Source: Streptomyces sp. NBC_01341 (lineage in GTDB: Bacteria; Actinomycetota; Actinomycetes; Streptomycetales; Streptomycetaceae). Taken from it: a DNA stretch of 64,000 nt. The DNA is taken from contig NZ_CP108364.1 of NCBI RefSeq assembly GCF_035946055.1, forward strand, positions 4,712,001 through 4,776,000. The letters run 5' to 3'. The translations under genes and the position numbers were made by a program. The notes below the pieces were generated by a model, which made no database searches, was not told the DNA's origin, and saw nothing but the letters and a program-made list of their open reading frames with translations. Positions 44,187-52,829 of the stretch are shown here, one piece after another. Every line of letters starts with the position of its first letter. Position 1 is the stretch's first letter.

Positions 44187-44729
44187 TCACTGATCGACGA
44201 TCTCCACGACCGGCGGATGGCCGTTCCAGGTACAGAACACGGACACCGTCGCCCCCGCGCCGTCGCTGAAGTCCACCCGGATCCACTCCGGATTCGTCCA
44301 CACCTGCATCGACCAGCCCTGCTCGGGTGTGGCCGAGACCAACGTCGCCGCGTCGGCGGTCAGTTCCAGGACGACGCGGCCGCCGCGCGTCGGGTAGCTC
44401 TTCACCTCGCCGGCCGCGGCCGAGGGCTTCGGGGACTTCGCCGGGCCCGGCGCGGCGGACGGTGGCCGGGAGGACGGCCGCCGCGAGGGCCGGACCGCGG
44501 CCGGGGGCTCGGCGCTGGTCGCCGTGGGGGTCGGCGAGGGCGGTGCCGCACGGCGCGTGGAGGACGAGACCGGCTCGTCCGCCGCCCGCACGCCCACCGA
44601 GATCGGCACGGCGCGCGGGGGGTCGTACGCCGTCCCCGACATCACCGTGTGCACGCCCCACCACGACAGGGTCACCGCTGCCCCCGTGGCGAGCGACCAC
44701 GCCAACGCGTGTACGAATCCTCGTTGCAT
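44187..44729 (-). CDS. Membrane-anchored hypothetical protein with Pro/Ser-rich linker
   Basis: A 180-residue protein. Residues about 7-28 form a membrane anchor or signal segment, 50-110 is a Pro/Ser/Ala linker, and 115-180 a small beta-rich domain (VVLELTADAATLVSATPEQGWSMQVWTNPEWIRVDF...CTWNGHPP). The layout suggests an extracytoplasmic domain on a flexible stalk. Starts at ATG 44729 with AGGA 9 nt upstream. Divergent from the response regulator gene, with only 78 bp between them, so they may share control and the protein could be an accessory sensor (inference). Confidence 0.7.
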   Translation of the reverse strand: MQRGFVHALAWSLATGAAVTLSWWGVHTVMSGTAYDPPRAVPISVGVRAADEPVSSSTRRAAPPSPTPTATSAEPPAAVRPSRRPSSRPPSAAPGPAKSPKPSAAAGEVKSYPTRGGRVVLELTADAATLVSATPEQGWSMQVWTNPEWIRVDFSDGAGATVSVFCTWNGHPPVVEIVDQ

Positions 44730-44807
44730 CGGGCACATCCTGCACCACCCGCCCCGGTGCTGTCCCGGACGGGACCGGCTTCCTCCGTATGGGTTACGGT
44801 GCGGCGC

Positions 44808-45512
44808 ATGCCTAGTGTGCTTGTGGTCGAGGACGACCAGTTCGTGCGTTCCGCCCTCATCCGGCACCTGACGGAGGCCTCCCACACGGTGCGCAGCGTC
44901 GGGACCGCGCTCGAAGCGCTGCGCGAGGTCGCGCACCACCGCTTCGACGTCGTCATCCTCGACCTCGGGCTCCCCGACCTCGACGGCGCCGAGGCGCTGA
45001 AGATGCTGCGCTCCATCACCGACGTACCCGTGATCATCGCGACGGCGCGGGACGACGAGGCCGAGATCGTGCGGCTGCTCAACGACGGCGCCGACGACTA
45101 CCTGACCAAGCCCTTCTCGGTGGAGCACCTCTCCGCCCGGATGGCCGCCGTGCTGCGCCGTACCCGTGGGCCCGCGGGCCAGGCACCGCCCCCGCGCGTC
45201 ATCCAGGTCGGCGGGCTCTCCATCGACCCTCTGCGACGGCAGGCCGAACTGGACGGCACGACCCTGGACCTGACCCGGCGCGAGTTCGACCTGCTGGCCT
45301 TCCTCGCGGGGCGCCCCGGCGTCGTCGTACCGCGCCGTGAACTGCTGGCGGAGGTCTGGCAGCAGTCCTACGGCGACGACCAGACCATCGACGTCCACCT
45401 GTCCTGGCTGCGGCGCAAGCTGGGCGAGACGGCCGCCCGGCCGCGCTACCTGCACACCCTGCGCGGCGTCGGCGTCAAGCTCGAACCCCCGCCGCCGGGG
45501 CAGCCCGTATGA
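44808..45512 (+). CDS. OmpR/PhoB-family response regulator
   Basis: A 234-residue response regulator. Receiver acidic pair D9/D10, phosphoacceptor Asp52 (VILDLGLPDLDG), Lys101 (LTKPFS). C-terminal winged helix with DLTRREFDLLAFLAGRPGVVVPRRELLAEVW and TIDVHLSWLRRKLGE. Overlaps the kinase gene by 4 bp (ATGA), so they form a cognate pair. The chitinase gene lies immediately downstream and is the obvious target candidate. Confidence 0.93.
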   Translation: MPSVLVVEDDQFVRSALIRHLTEASHTVRSVGTALEALREVAHHRFDVVILDLGLPDLDGAEALKMLRSITDVPVIIATARDDEAEIVRLLNDGADDYLTKPFSVEHLSARMAAVLRRTRGPAGQAPPPRVIQVGGLSIDPLRRQAELDGTTLDLTRREFDLLAFLAGRPGVVVPRRELLAEVWQQSYGDDQTIDVHLSWLRRKLGETAARPRYLHTLRGVGVKLEPPPPGQPV

Positions 45513-46972
45513 GATGGGCGCTGGTCAAGGTCTGCCTGGCCGTCACCGCCATGGTCGTGATCGCCTTCGCCGTACCGCTCGGCCTCGTCATCAAGGAGAT
45601 GGCCCGCGACCGGGCCTTCTCCGACGCCGAACGACAGGCGGCCACCATCGGCCCCACCCTCACCATCACCACCGACCGCGAGGAACTGACCCGCGCCGTC
45701 CTGTCCACCGACCCCGGCGGCCGGGGCCGGCTCGCCGTGCACGTCCCCGCGACCGAACCGGGCGGCACACGGCTGGAGATCGGCACCCGTCGGGCCACCC
45801 GCGAGGACGTGGAGACGGTGGGCAGGTCGGGCCGCGCGTCGATCGCCGAGGTGCGCGGCGGTTCCGTCCTGCTCCAGCCCACCGCGCTGGGTTCGGGAGG
45901 TATCGCCGTCGTGGAGGTCTTCGTCGCCGACGACGACGTGTCCAACGGGGTCGGCACCGCCTGGCTGGTGCTCGCCGGCGTGGGCATCGCGCTGATCGTC
46001 GGCTCGGTGGCCGTCGCCGACCGGCTCGGTGTACGCATGGTCGAGCCCGCCCAGCGCCTCGCGGGCGCCGCGCAGGACCTGGGTGAGGGCAGGCTGGGGA
46101 CCAGGGTGCCCGAGGACGGGCCCGCCGAACTCCGCTCCGCCGCCGCGGCGTTCAACTCGATGGCCGACCAGGTGGTCCAGCTCCTGGCCAACGAGCGGGA
46201 ACTGGCCGCCGACCTGTCGCACCGGCTCCGGACCCCGCTGACCGTCCTCCGCCTGAACGCCGCATCGCTGGGCGAGGGCCCCGCCGCCGACCAGACCCGG
46301 TCCGCGGTCGAGCATCTGGAGCGCGAGGTCGACACGATCATCCGCACCGCGCGTGAGCAGCGCCCGCAGACCCAGGGCGGTCCGCCGGGCGCCGGCGCGG
46401 GGTGCGACGCGTCCGAGGTCATCCGGGAGCGCATGGGGTTCTGGTCCGCCCTGGCCGAGGACGAGGGACGCACGGTGCGCCTCGCCGGGGTGGACCGCAC
46501 CGTACGCATTCCGGTGGCACGGCCCGAACTGGCCGCCGCGCTCGACGCGTTGCTCGGCAACATCTTCCGCCACACAGCGGAAGGGACCGCCTTCGCCGTC
46601 GACGTGCACCACAGCGGCGACGCGGTGCTCGTGCTGGTCTCGGACGCCGGGCCCGGCATCCCCGACCCGGCGGCCGCCCTCACCCGCGGCGCCAGCGGAC
46701 GCGACGGCGCTCGGGACGCCGTCGGCTCCACCGGACTCGGCCTCGACATCGTGCGGAGGGTCGCCGAGTCCACCGGCGGCGACCTGCGGATCGGGCGTTC
46801 CGTGCTCGGCGGCACGGAGGTGCGCATCTGGATCGGGCTCGACGGCGGTCCGGCCGAACGCACCCGCCGCGGGCACCGGGTGGGCGGACGGGACGGCAAG
46901 CGGCAGCGACGCTCGGTGAGGGGACGGAACGCGGAGTCCCCAAGTTCCTCGGGCGCGGGGTCCGATCTTTAA
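45509..46972 (+). CDS. Sensor histidine kinase
   Basis: A 487-residue membrane kinase. Membrane helices about 8-28 and 150-170 enclose a 120-residue extracellular sensor region. HAMP (about 175-227), H-box ADLSHRLRTPL with His238, and HATPase_c with N-box (LDALLGNIFRHTAEGTAF), DAGPGIPD and STGLGLDIVRR. The C-terminal about 35 residues are basic and Ser-rich. Partner of the preceding response regulator. Confidence 0.92.
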   Translation: MRWALVKVCLAVTAMVVIAFAVPLGLVIKEMARDRAFSDAERQAATIGPTLTITTDREELTRAVLSTDPGGRGRLAVHVPATEPGGTRLEIGTRRATREDVETVGRSGRASIAEVRGGSVLLQPTALGSGGIAVVEVFVADDDVSNGVGTAWLVLAGVGIALIVGSVAVADRLGVRMVEPAQRLAGAAQDLGEGRLGTRVPEDGPAELRSAAAAFNSMADQVVQLLANERELAADLSHRLRTPLTVLRLNAASLGEGPAADQTRSAVEHLEREVDTIIRTAREQRPQTQGGPPGAGAGCDASEVIRERMGFWSALAEDEGRTVRLAGVDRTVRIPVARPELAAALDALLGNIFRHTAEGTAFAVDVHHSGDAVLVLVSDAGPGIPDPAAALTRGASGRDGARDAVGSTGLGLDIVRRVAESTGGDLRIGRSVLGGTEVRIWIGLDGGPAERTRRGHRVGGRDGKRQRRSVRGRNAESPSSSGAGSDL

Positions 46973-47006
46973 CCAGCGCCGATGCGCTCCTTAAGCGAAC
47001 CCTAAG
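46967..47006 (+). promoter_or_regulatory. Direct repeats upstream of the chitinase gene
   Basis: CTTAAG (46990-46995) and CCTAAG (47001-47006) are direct repeats spaced exactly 11 bp, and CTTTAA (46967-46972) lies 23 bp before the first. OmpR/PhoB-type regulators bind direct repeats with about 11-bp periodicity, so this is a candidate site for the response regulator encoded just upstream. A short AT-rich promoter-like stretch follows (47007-47040). Confidence 0.5.
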
Positions 47007-47100
47007 AACATCAACTCACTTCCCATTAGTGCCATGTGCCCGTTTCGGGGCGGCTAGCGTGCAGACGCAATCACCCCCCCGCAGGACAGAGGCAGACGCG

Positions 47101-48570
47101 ATGAGCACCAGCACGCACCGCCGCACGACGAGCACCCGCACGAAGGTGCTCGGCGCCCTCGTCGCCGCGGCGGCCGTCGGCGGCACGGTCTTCGCACTCA
47201 CCGGCACGGCGCAGGCAGCGGCGGTCGGTGCCGCGTACACGAGGACCAGCGGCTGGACGGGCGGATACACCGGGCAGTACGTCATCACGAACGACGCCGG
47301 ACCGGCCCGGTCCGGGTGGACGCTGGAATTCGACCTCGCCTCCGGGACGAAGATCGACTCGCTCTGGAACGGGGAGTACACCGTCACCGGCAACCACGTC
47401 ACCGTGAAACCAGCGAGCTGGAACAAGGACCTCGCCCCCGGCGGCGCCGTGACGGTCGGTTTCGTCACCACCTCGTCGGCGAAGGCCGCCGATCCCACGG
47501 GCTGTCTCATCGACGACACCGCGTGCTCCGCGGACGGCGGAGCCACCCCGGAGCCCAGTGGACGCCCGACCGTGACCCCGACCGGAACCCCGGAACCCAC
47601 GGCGACGGCCACGCCGACGGAGGACGCGACGACCCCGCCCGCGACGCCCCGGCCCACGGACACCCCCGGCACGGCCACCGGCGCCGGATTCGCCCCGTAC
47701 GTCGACACCTCCCTCTCCCCCTCGTACGACCTGCTGGACACCGTCTCCAGGACGGGGGTCAAGGAGTTCAACCTCGCGTTCATCACCTCGGGCGGCAACT
47801 GCGCCCCGCTGTGGGGCGGGGTGACGGGGCTCGGCGACGACAAGGTGGCAGCCCAGATCACCGCACTGCGGGCCGGTGGCGGCGACGTGCGGGTGTCCTT
47901 CGGCGGCGCCGCCGGAGCGGAACTCGCCCTGCACTGCTCCTCGGCGGCCGAACTCGCCACGGCGTACGGCAAGGTCGTCGACGCCTACGCGCTGACCAAG
48001 GTCGACTTCGACATCGAGGGCGGCGCGCTGCCCGACACCGCGGCCAACTCCCGCCGCTCGGCGGCCATCGCGCAGCTCCAGAAGGACCACCCCGGGCTCG
48101 ACGTCTCCTTCACGCTGCCGGTGATGCCCGAGGGCCTGACCCAGCCGGGCGTGGACCTCGTCGCGAACGCGAAGCGGAACGGCGTCAGGATCGACGCGGT
48201 CAACATCATGGCGATGGACTACGGGGCGTCCTACAGCGGCGACATGGGCGACTACGCCACCCAGGCGGCCACCGCCACGCAGGCCCAGCTGAAGGGCGTG
48301 CTCGGGCTCTCCGACGCCGCGGCCTGGAAGACGGTCGCGGTCACCCCGATGATCGGGGTGAACGACGTCGCCACCGAGATCTTCACCGTCGAGGACGCCA
48401 CGCAGCTCGTGACGTTCGCCGAGGAGAAGGGCATCGGCCGGCTGGCGATGTGGTCCGGCACCCGGGACGCGCAGTGCCCGGGCGGGGCCAAGCCCACCGC
48501 GGACGCGACCTGCAGTTCGATCGTCCAGGAGCCGCTGGCCTTCACCAAGGCGTTCGGCACCTTCGAATAG
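47101..48570 (+). CDS. Secreted CBM2-GH18 chitinase
   Basis: A 489-residue secreted enzyme. Signal peptide about 1-40 (cleavage after AQA). CBM2-like module about 41-135 (NDAGPARSGWTLEFDL...WNKDLAPGGAVTVGF). Pro/Thr linker about 148-195. GH18 catalytic domain with KVDFDIEGG giving Asp302, Asp304 and acid Glu306, and MAMDYG. The compact catalytic domain lacks the alpha+beta insertion, typical of Streptomyces ChiC/ChiD-type endochitinases with CBM2. Located right after a two-component system, as in other Streptomyces chitinase loci. Ends at a strong hairpin. Confidence 0.92.
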   Translation: MSTSTHRRTTSTRTKVLGALVAAAAVGGTVFALTGTAQAAAVGAAYTRTSGWTGGYTGQYVITNDAGPARSGWTLEFDLASGTKIDSLWNGEYTVTGNHVTVKPASWNKDLAPGGAVTVGFVTTSSAKAADPTGCLIDDTACSADGGATPEPSGRPTVTPTGTPEPTATATPTEDATTPPATPRPTDTPGTATGAGFAPYVDTSLSPSYDLLDTVSRTGVKEFNLAFITSGGNCAPLWGGVTGLGDDKVAAQITALRAGGGDVRVSFGGAAGAELALHCSSAAELATAYGKVVDAYALTKVDFDIEGGALPDTAANSRRSAAIAQLQKDHPGLDVSFTLPVMPEGLTQPGVDLVANAKRNGVRIDAVNIMAMDYGASYSGDMGDYATQAATATQAQLKGVLGLSDAAAWKTVAVTPMIGVNDVATEIFTVEDATQLVTFAEEKGIGRLAMWSGTRDAQCPGGAKPTADATCSSIVQEPLAFTKAFGTFE

Positions 48571-48600
48571 CCGGCACCCCCAGAACCAACACCTCAGCGC

Positions 48601-48643
48601 GCGCCCCGGCCGGCCCCACACCCCCCACAACCGGCCGGGGCGC
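48601..48643 (+). terminator. Chitinase gene terminator
   Basis: A perfect 13-bp inverted repeat (48601-48613 and 48631-48643), 17-nt loop, 30 bp after the stop codon. Confidence 0.7.
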
Positions 48644-49211
48644 GCCCCCATGTGCGGGGCGCCCGCCGGACGCCTCCGGCGGGCCCAAGCGGAACCTCCG
48701 GGTCGCGCTGCGGAGTTCGGGGAAAGAACACGGAGACCCCCGACAGCCGCCCTGCGCGCCGCGCTCGAGCCCGCCCCGTTCATCTTCCGGCGGGCACCCT
48801 CCGGGTGAAGGGCCCGGTCGGCACCCCGGCGCCGAGATCAGGGCCGGCCGCCGCCCACCGCGGGTACGAGCGGGTGAATGACGCTCAGCATCGCACTGAC
48901 CTGGGGCGATTGAGGTGTCCGAGGGTGGGGCATGCAGCGCGTGCGGGTAAACGCAAGCCCTCGGTCGGACACATTCGCGTGACTTGCAGGACACGCTCGG
49001 GCAACAGAAGCGTCTTCAACTCTTGACACCCGCCCCCTTGAGGCAGCAATGTTCCGGCATCAGCGCATGGGAGCGCTCCCATATCGATCGAGGTTTTTCG
49101 CTCGTACGGGGACGGCACCGCCCATGTCCTCTCCGTACCACTGGCACCCGCACCACCAGCGCGTATGCCGAGCACGAACGCCAGTCCCACCCTGGAACAA
49201 GGAGTAGTGGA
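48644..49211 (+). promoter_or_regulatory. Long cebE upstream region
   Basis: About 570 bp without a supported gene. The distal part is GC-rich and featureless. The proximal part contains a candidate promoter around 49020-49060 (TCTTGACACC) followed by the CebR box at 49068-49081, then a 130-bp leader up to cebE. Confidence 0.5.
49068..49081. promoter_or_regulatory. CebR box upstream of cebE
   Basis: TGGGAGCGCTCCCA, a perfect 14-bp palindrome and exact match to the CebR operator of cellulolytic streptomycetes. A TTGACA-like hexamer at 49023-49028 lies about 40 bp upstream, so bound CebR would block the operon promoter. Cellobiose or cellotriose releases CebR (family knowledge). Confidence 0.93.
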
Positions 49212-50534
49212 ATGCGCATCACCCGCACCGTCGCAGGTCGAAGCCGCAGAACCGCCGTCATGGCCACCACGGGCCTCACGGCCGCCGCCCTGCTGATGAC
49301 CGGCTGCAGCGACTCGGGATCGGATTCCGACGAGGCCGACGCCAACGGGAACATCACCCTGACCGTCGCCGACTTCGGACAGTTCGGCTACAAGGAGGCG
49401 GGGCTCTTCGCGAAGTACCACGAGCTCCACCCGAACATCACGGTCAAGGAGAACGTCACGGCCCAGGAGACGGTCTACTACCCCAAGTTCCTCCAGCAGC
49501 TCAACACGGGCAGCGGGCTCGCCGACGTGCAGGGCATCGAGGTCGGCCGGGTGAAGGAGCTCGTCGACACCAAGGCGGACGCCTTCGCCGACCTCTCCAA
49601 GGTCGTCGACCCCGCGCAGTGGGTCAACTGGAAGGCGCTGCAGGCGAGCACCGACGACGGCAAGGTCATAGGCGCCGGCACCGACATCGGCCCGATGTCG
49701 ATCTGCTACCGCCGCGACCTGTTCGAGCAGGCGGGACTGCCCTCCGACCGCACCGAGGTCGCCGCGAAGTTCGCCGGCGGCTGGGAGGACTACCTCGCGC
49801 TCGGCGAGGCGTACAAGGCGAAGGCCCCCAAGGGCACCTTCTTCATGGACTCCGCCAGCGCCATGTACAACGGCGTGGTCAGCTCGGACTCGGAGCAGTA
49901 CTACTCCAAGGACGGCAAGGCGATCTACAAGGACAGCGCCGGCGTCAAGGCGGGCTGGGAGCTCGCCGCCCAGGCCGTCGACAAGAAGCTGACCCAGGGC
50001 CTGGCCCAGTTCAGCCCGCCGTGGCAGGCGGCCCTGCGCAAGGGCACGATGGCCACCGTGGCCTGCCCCGCGTGGATGGCGGCGCAGATCTCCACGTACG
50101 CCGGTGACGAGTTCAAGGGCAAGTGGGACATCGCCCGCACCCCGGGTACGACCGCGGCCAACTGGGGCGGTTCCTTCCTCTCCGTGCCCGCCAAGGGCAA
50201 GCACGTCAAGGAGGCCGGTGAGCTCGTCAAGTGGCTGACCGCGCCCGAGCAGCAGGCCGCCGTGTTCAAGGCCGCCGGGCTCTTCCCGTCGAACAAGGGC
50301 GCCTACGAGCTCCCCGACGTGAAGACCGCCAAGCTGGAGTACTTCAACAACGCCCCCATCGGTGAGATCTACGCCGAAGAGGCCAAGGTCATCCCCGCGG
50401 CCGTGCTCGGCCCGAAGGACGGCGTCATCAAGGACAGCATCTCCACCCAGATCAACAACATGGAGCAGCGCGGCACCAAGCCGGACGACGCCTGGAAGGC
50501 CGCGACCGAGGCCATCGACAAGGTGATCGGCTGA
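49212..50534 (+). CDS. cebE: CebE cellobiose/cello-oligosaccharide-binding lipoprotein
   Basis: A 440-residue solute-binding lipoprotein. Signal sequence with lipobox LMTGC. The mature protein is a family-1 sugar-binding protein with DIGPMSICYRRDLFEQAGLP and WGGSFLSVPAKGKHVKEA. It captures cellobiose and cellotriose for import through CebFG, energised by MsiK (encoded elsewhere). AAGGAG 7 nt before the ATG. Controlled by the CebR box 130 bp upstream. A very strong hairpin follows the gene. Confidence 0.93.
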   Translation: MRITRTVAGRSRRTAVMATTGLTAAALLMTGCSDSGSDSDEADANGNITLTVADFGQFGYKEAGLFAKYHELHPNITVKENVTAQETVYYPKFLQQLNTGSGLADVQGIEVGRVKELVDTKADAFADLSKVVDPAQWVNWKALQASTDDGKVIGAGTDIGPMSICYRRDLFEQAGLPSDRTEVAAKFAGGWEDYLALGEAYKAKAPKGTFFMDSASAMYNGVVSSDSEQYYSKDGKAIYKDSAGVKAGWELAAQAVDKKLTQGLAQFSPPWQAALRKGTMATVACPAWMAAQISTYAGDEFKGKWDIARTPGTTAANWGGSFLSVPAKGKHVKEAGELVKWLTAPEQQAAVFKAAGLFPSNKGAYELPDVKTAKLEYFNNAPIGEIYAEEAKVIPAAVLGPKDGVIKDSISTQINNMEQRGTKPDDAWKAATEAIDKVIG

Positions 50535-50540
50535 TCCTCG

Positions 50541-50591
50541 CCGGTGCGGGCCGCCGGGACGCCCATCGGCGTCCCGGCCGGCCCGCACCGG
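50541..50591 (+). terminator. Intercistronic hairpin between cebE and cebF
   Basis: A long, near-perfect stem (50541-50563 with 50568-50591, one bulge, 4-nt loop) without a U-run. It probably stabilises or attenuates the message so that the binding protein is made in excess of the permeases. Confidence 0.7.
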
Positions 50592-50703
50592 TGCCGGTTC
50601 CCCCACCGGCACCGCGCACCTTCTCCGACACCCCGCCGGACCCGACCGGAGGTCCGGCCTTGCCCCTGAGGTGTCGGCACACCCCAGGGAAGGACTCCCA
50701 CCT

Positions 50704-51702
50704 GTGGCAACCACGACCCCCACGAGGGGCGCACACGGCTCACGGCCCGGCCGTCACGCCCCCAAGCCCATGACCGCGCGCCGCCAGGCATGGCGCAGCC
50801 GGCTGTGGCGCTTCGACGACAAGGCGTCGCCGTACGCCTACATCGCGCCCTTCTTCCTCGTCTTCGGGGCCTTCGGGCTCTACCCCCTCGTCTACACCGG
50901 CTGGATCGCCCTCCACCGGGTGGAGATGACCGGCCTCGACCAGATGGAGTGGGTCGGCTGGGAGAACTTCGGCAACATCCTCCAGGACTCGGAGTTCTGG
51001 ACCGCGGTCACCAACACCTTCGTCATCGGCGTCATATCCACCGTGCCGCAGCTGATGATCGCGCTGGGCCTGGCCCACCTGCTGAACTACAAACTGCGGG
51101 CCAGCACCTTCTGGCGCACCGTGATCCTGACGCCCTACGCCACCTCGGTCGCGTCGGCCGCCCTCGTCTTCGCCCTGGTGTTCCGGGCCGACGGCGGGCT
51201 GCTGAACTGGGTCCTCGGCTTCTTCGGCGCCGGTGAGACGAACTGGGCCAACGGCCACTGGTCGTCCAACATCGCCATCGCCGTCATCGTCATCTGGCGG
51301 TGGACCGGCTACAACACGCTGATCTACCTGGCCGCGATGCAGGCGGTCCCGTCCGACCTCTACGAGGCGGCATCGCTCGACGGGGCCTCGCGCTGGCAGC
51401 AGTTCCGCAACGTGACGATCCCTTCGCTCCGGCCGACGATCCTCTTCACGATCGTCATCTCGACCATCGGATCCATGCAGCTGTTCGGCGAACCCCTGCT
51501 GCTCGAAGGCGGCCAGATCGGAGCCCAGGGCGGCACCGAGCACCAGTACGAGACCCTCAGCATCTACCTCTACAACTACGGCTGGAACCTCGGACACCTC
51601 GGTCCGGCCGCCGCGGTCGCCTGGGCCATGCTCGTCCTGCTGCTGCTCATTGCCGCGATCAACTGGCTCATCGGGCGCTTCGTGCGCAAGACCGCGGCCT
51701 GA
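50704..51702 (+). CDS. cebF: CebF cellobiose ABC permease
   Basis: A 332-residue MalF-type permease with six membrane segments. The EAA loop is YEAASLDGASRWQQFRNVTIPSLRP. The GTG at 50704 has GGGAAGGA about 9 nt upstream and gives a short basic Pro/Thr-rich N-terminal tail; an internal ATG at 50770 is an alternative. The gap to cebE (170 bp) is filled mainly by hairpins. It dimerises with CebG. Confidence 0.92.
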   Translation: MATTTPTRGAHGSRPGRHAPKPMTARRQAWRSRLWRFDDKASPYAYIAPFFLVFGAFGLYPLVYTGWIALHRVEMTGLDQMEWVGWENFGNILQDSEFWTAVTNTFVIGVISTVPQLMIALGLAHLLNYKLRASTFWRTVILTPYATSVASAALVFALVFRADGGLLNWVLGFFGAGETNWANGHWSSNIAIAVIVIWRWTGYNTLIYLAAMQAVPSDLYEAASLDGASRWQQFRNVTIPSLRPTILFTIVISTIGSMQLFGEPLLLEGGQIGAQGGTEHQYETLSIYLYNYGWNLGHLGPAAAVAWAMLVLLLLIAAINWLIGRFVRKTAA

Positions 51703-51717
51703 CGGGGAGCGATTCGA

Positions 51718-52644
51718 ATGACCACCACACACACCGTCACCGCGCCGGACCGCCGCCGTGTCTCCAAGACAGCCGGCAGCCACGACGAGCCCCCGCGCCG
51801 CAGCCGGTTCAAGCAGGGCGCCGGCCGCCAGCACCACGCGGGCCCCTTCGCCTACATCGCCCTCGCCGTCGTCGGCCTCGGCTCGCTGTTCCCGCTGTAC
51901 TGGACGCTCGTCGCCGCGTCGCGCACCCAGGACGAGGTCCTGGACACCACGCCTCCGCTCCTGCCCGGCGGCAACCTCTTCAACAACCTCGAGGCCGCCT
52001 GGGAACAGGCCAGTCTCGGCAAGGCCATCGTCAACACCGTCATCGTGTCCAGCAGCATCACCCTGGCGACGCTGTTCTTCTGCACCCTGGCCGGTTACGC
52101 CTTCGCCAAGATGCGCTTCAAGGGGCGCGGAGCGCTGATGACGACCGTCATCGCGACGCTGACGATCCCCCCGCAGCTCAGCGTCGTACCGCTGTTCATG
52201 ATGATGTCCGACATCGGCTGGGGCGGTCAGCTGGAGTCGGTGATCTTCCCGACCCTGGTGAGCGCGTTCGGCGTGTTCTTCATGCGCCAGTACCTCCTGG
52301 AGGCGCTGCCGTACGAGCTCATCGAGGCGGGCAGGGTGGACGGGGCGAACAACCTCCGCATCGTGTGGAGCATCGTGCTCCCGGTGGCCCGCCCGGCCAT
52401 GATGGTGCTCGGCATGCTCACCTTCGTCCAGGCCTGGAACGACTTCTTCTGGCCGTACCTCGCACTGAACCAGCAGAACCCGACGCTCCAGGTGGCCCTC
52501 GGCCAGCTGAGCGCGTCCTACGTGCCCGACCAGAGCATCGTCATGGCCGGCGCGCTCATCAGCACCCTGCCGCTGCTCGTCGTCTTCGTGATCTTCGGCA
52601 AGCAGATCGTCGGGGGAATCATGTCCGGCGCCGTCAAGGGCTGA
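51718..52644 (+). CDS. cebG: CebG cellobiose ABC permease
   Basis: A 308-residue MalG-type permease with an EAA loop (YELIEAGRVDGANNLRIVWSIVLP) and the C-terminal IVGGIMSGAVKG. The N-terminal 45 residues are basic and unstructured. Starts 15 bp after cebF with GGGGAG upstream. Followed by a hairpin before bglC. Confidence 0.92.
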   Translation: MTTTHTVTAPDRRRVSKTAGSHDEPPRRSRFKQGAGRQHHAGPFAYIALAVVGLGSLFPLYWTLVAASRTQDEVLDTTPPLLPGGNLFNNLEAAWEQASLGKAIVNTVIVSSSITLATLFFCTLAGYAFAKMRFKGRGALMTTVIATLTIPPQLSVVPLFMMMSDIGWGGQLESVIFPTLVSAFGVFFMRQYLLEALPYELIEAGRVDGANNLRIVWSIVLPVARPAMMVLGMLTFVQAWNDFFWPYLALNQQNPTLQVALGQLSASYVPDQSIVMAGALISTLPLLVVFVIFGKQIVGGIMSGAVKG

Positions 52645-52738
52645 CCCCGCCCGCCGATCCGCCCCGGTCCGATCCCGGCACCCGCTCAGCCCAGGCCCGA
52701 CCCGGGCCCGCCGTCCCCGGTCCGGCCGCCAAGCCGTC

Positions 52739-52772
52739 CCGTACGGCCTGTACCTGACCACAGGCCGTACGG
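52739..52772 (+). terminator. Hairpin between cebG and bglC
   Basis: A perfect 13-bp inverted repeat (52739-52751 and 52760-52772) in the 185-bp gap. It partly separates bglC expression from the transporter genes. Confidence 0.65.
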
Positions 52773-52814
52773 GGCCGGGGCCCGTGCACTTCCCGCCCAG
52801 TCCCCCTCCACCCA

Positions 52815-52828
52815 TGGGAGCGCTCCCG
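52815..52828. promoter_or_regulatory. CebR box overlapping the bglC translation start region
   Basis: TGGGAGCGCTCCCG, one mismatch from the 14-bp CebR palindrome, ends 1 nt before the bglC ATG. Its GGGAG also serves as the Shine-Dalgarno sequence, so operator and ribosome site coincide. Confidence 0.85.
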
Positions 52829-52829
52829 T

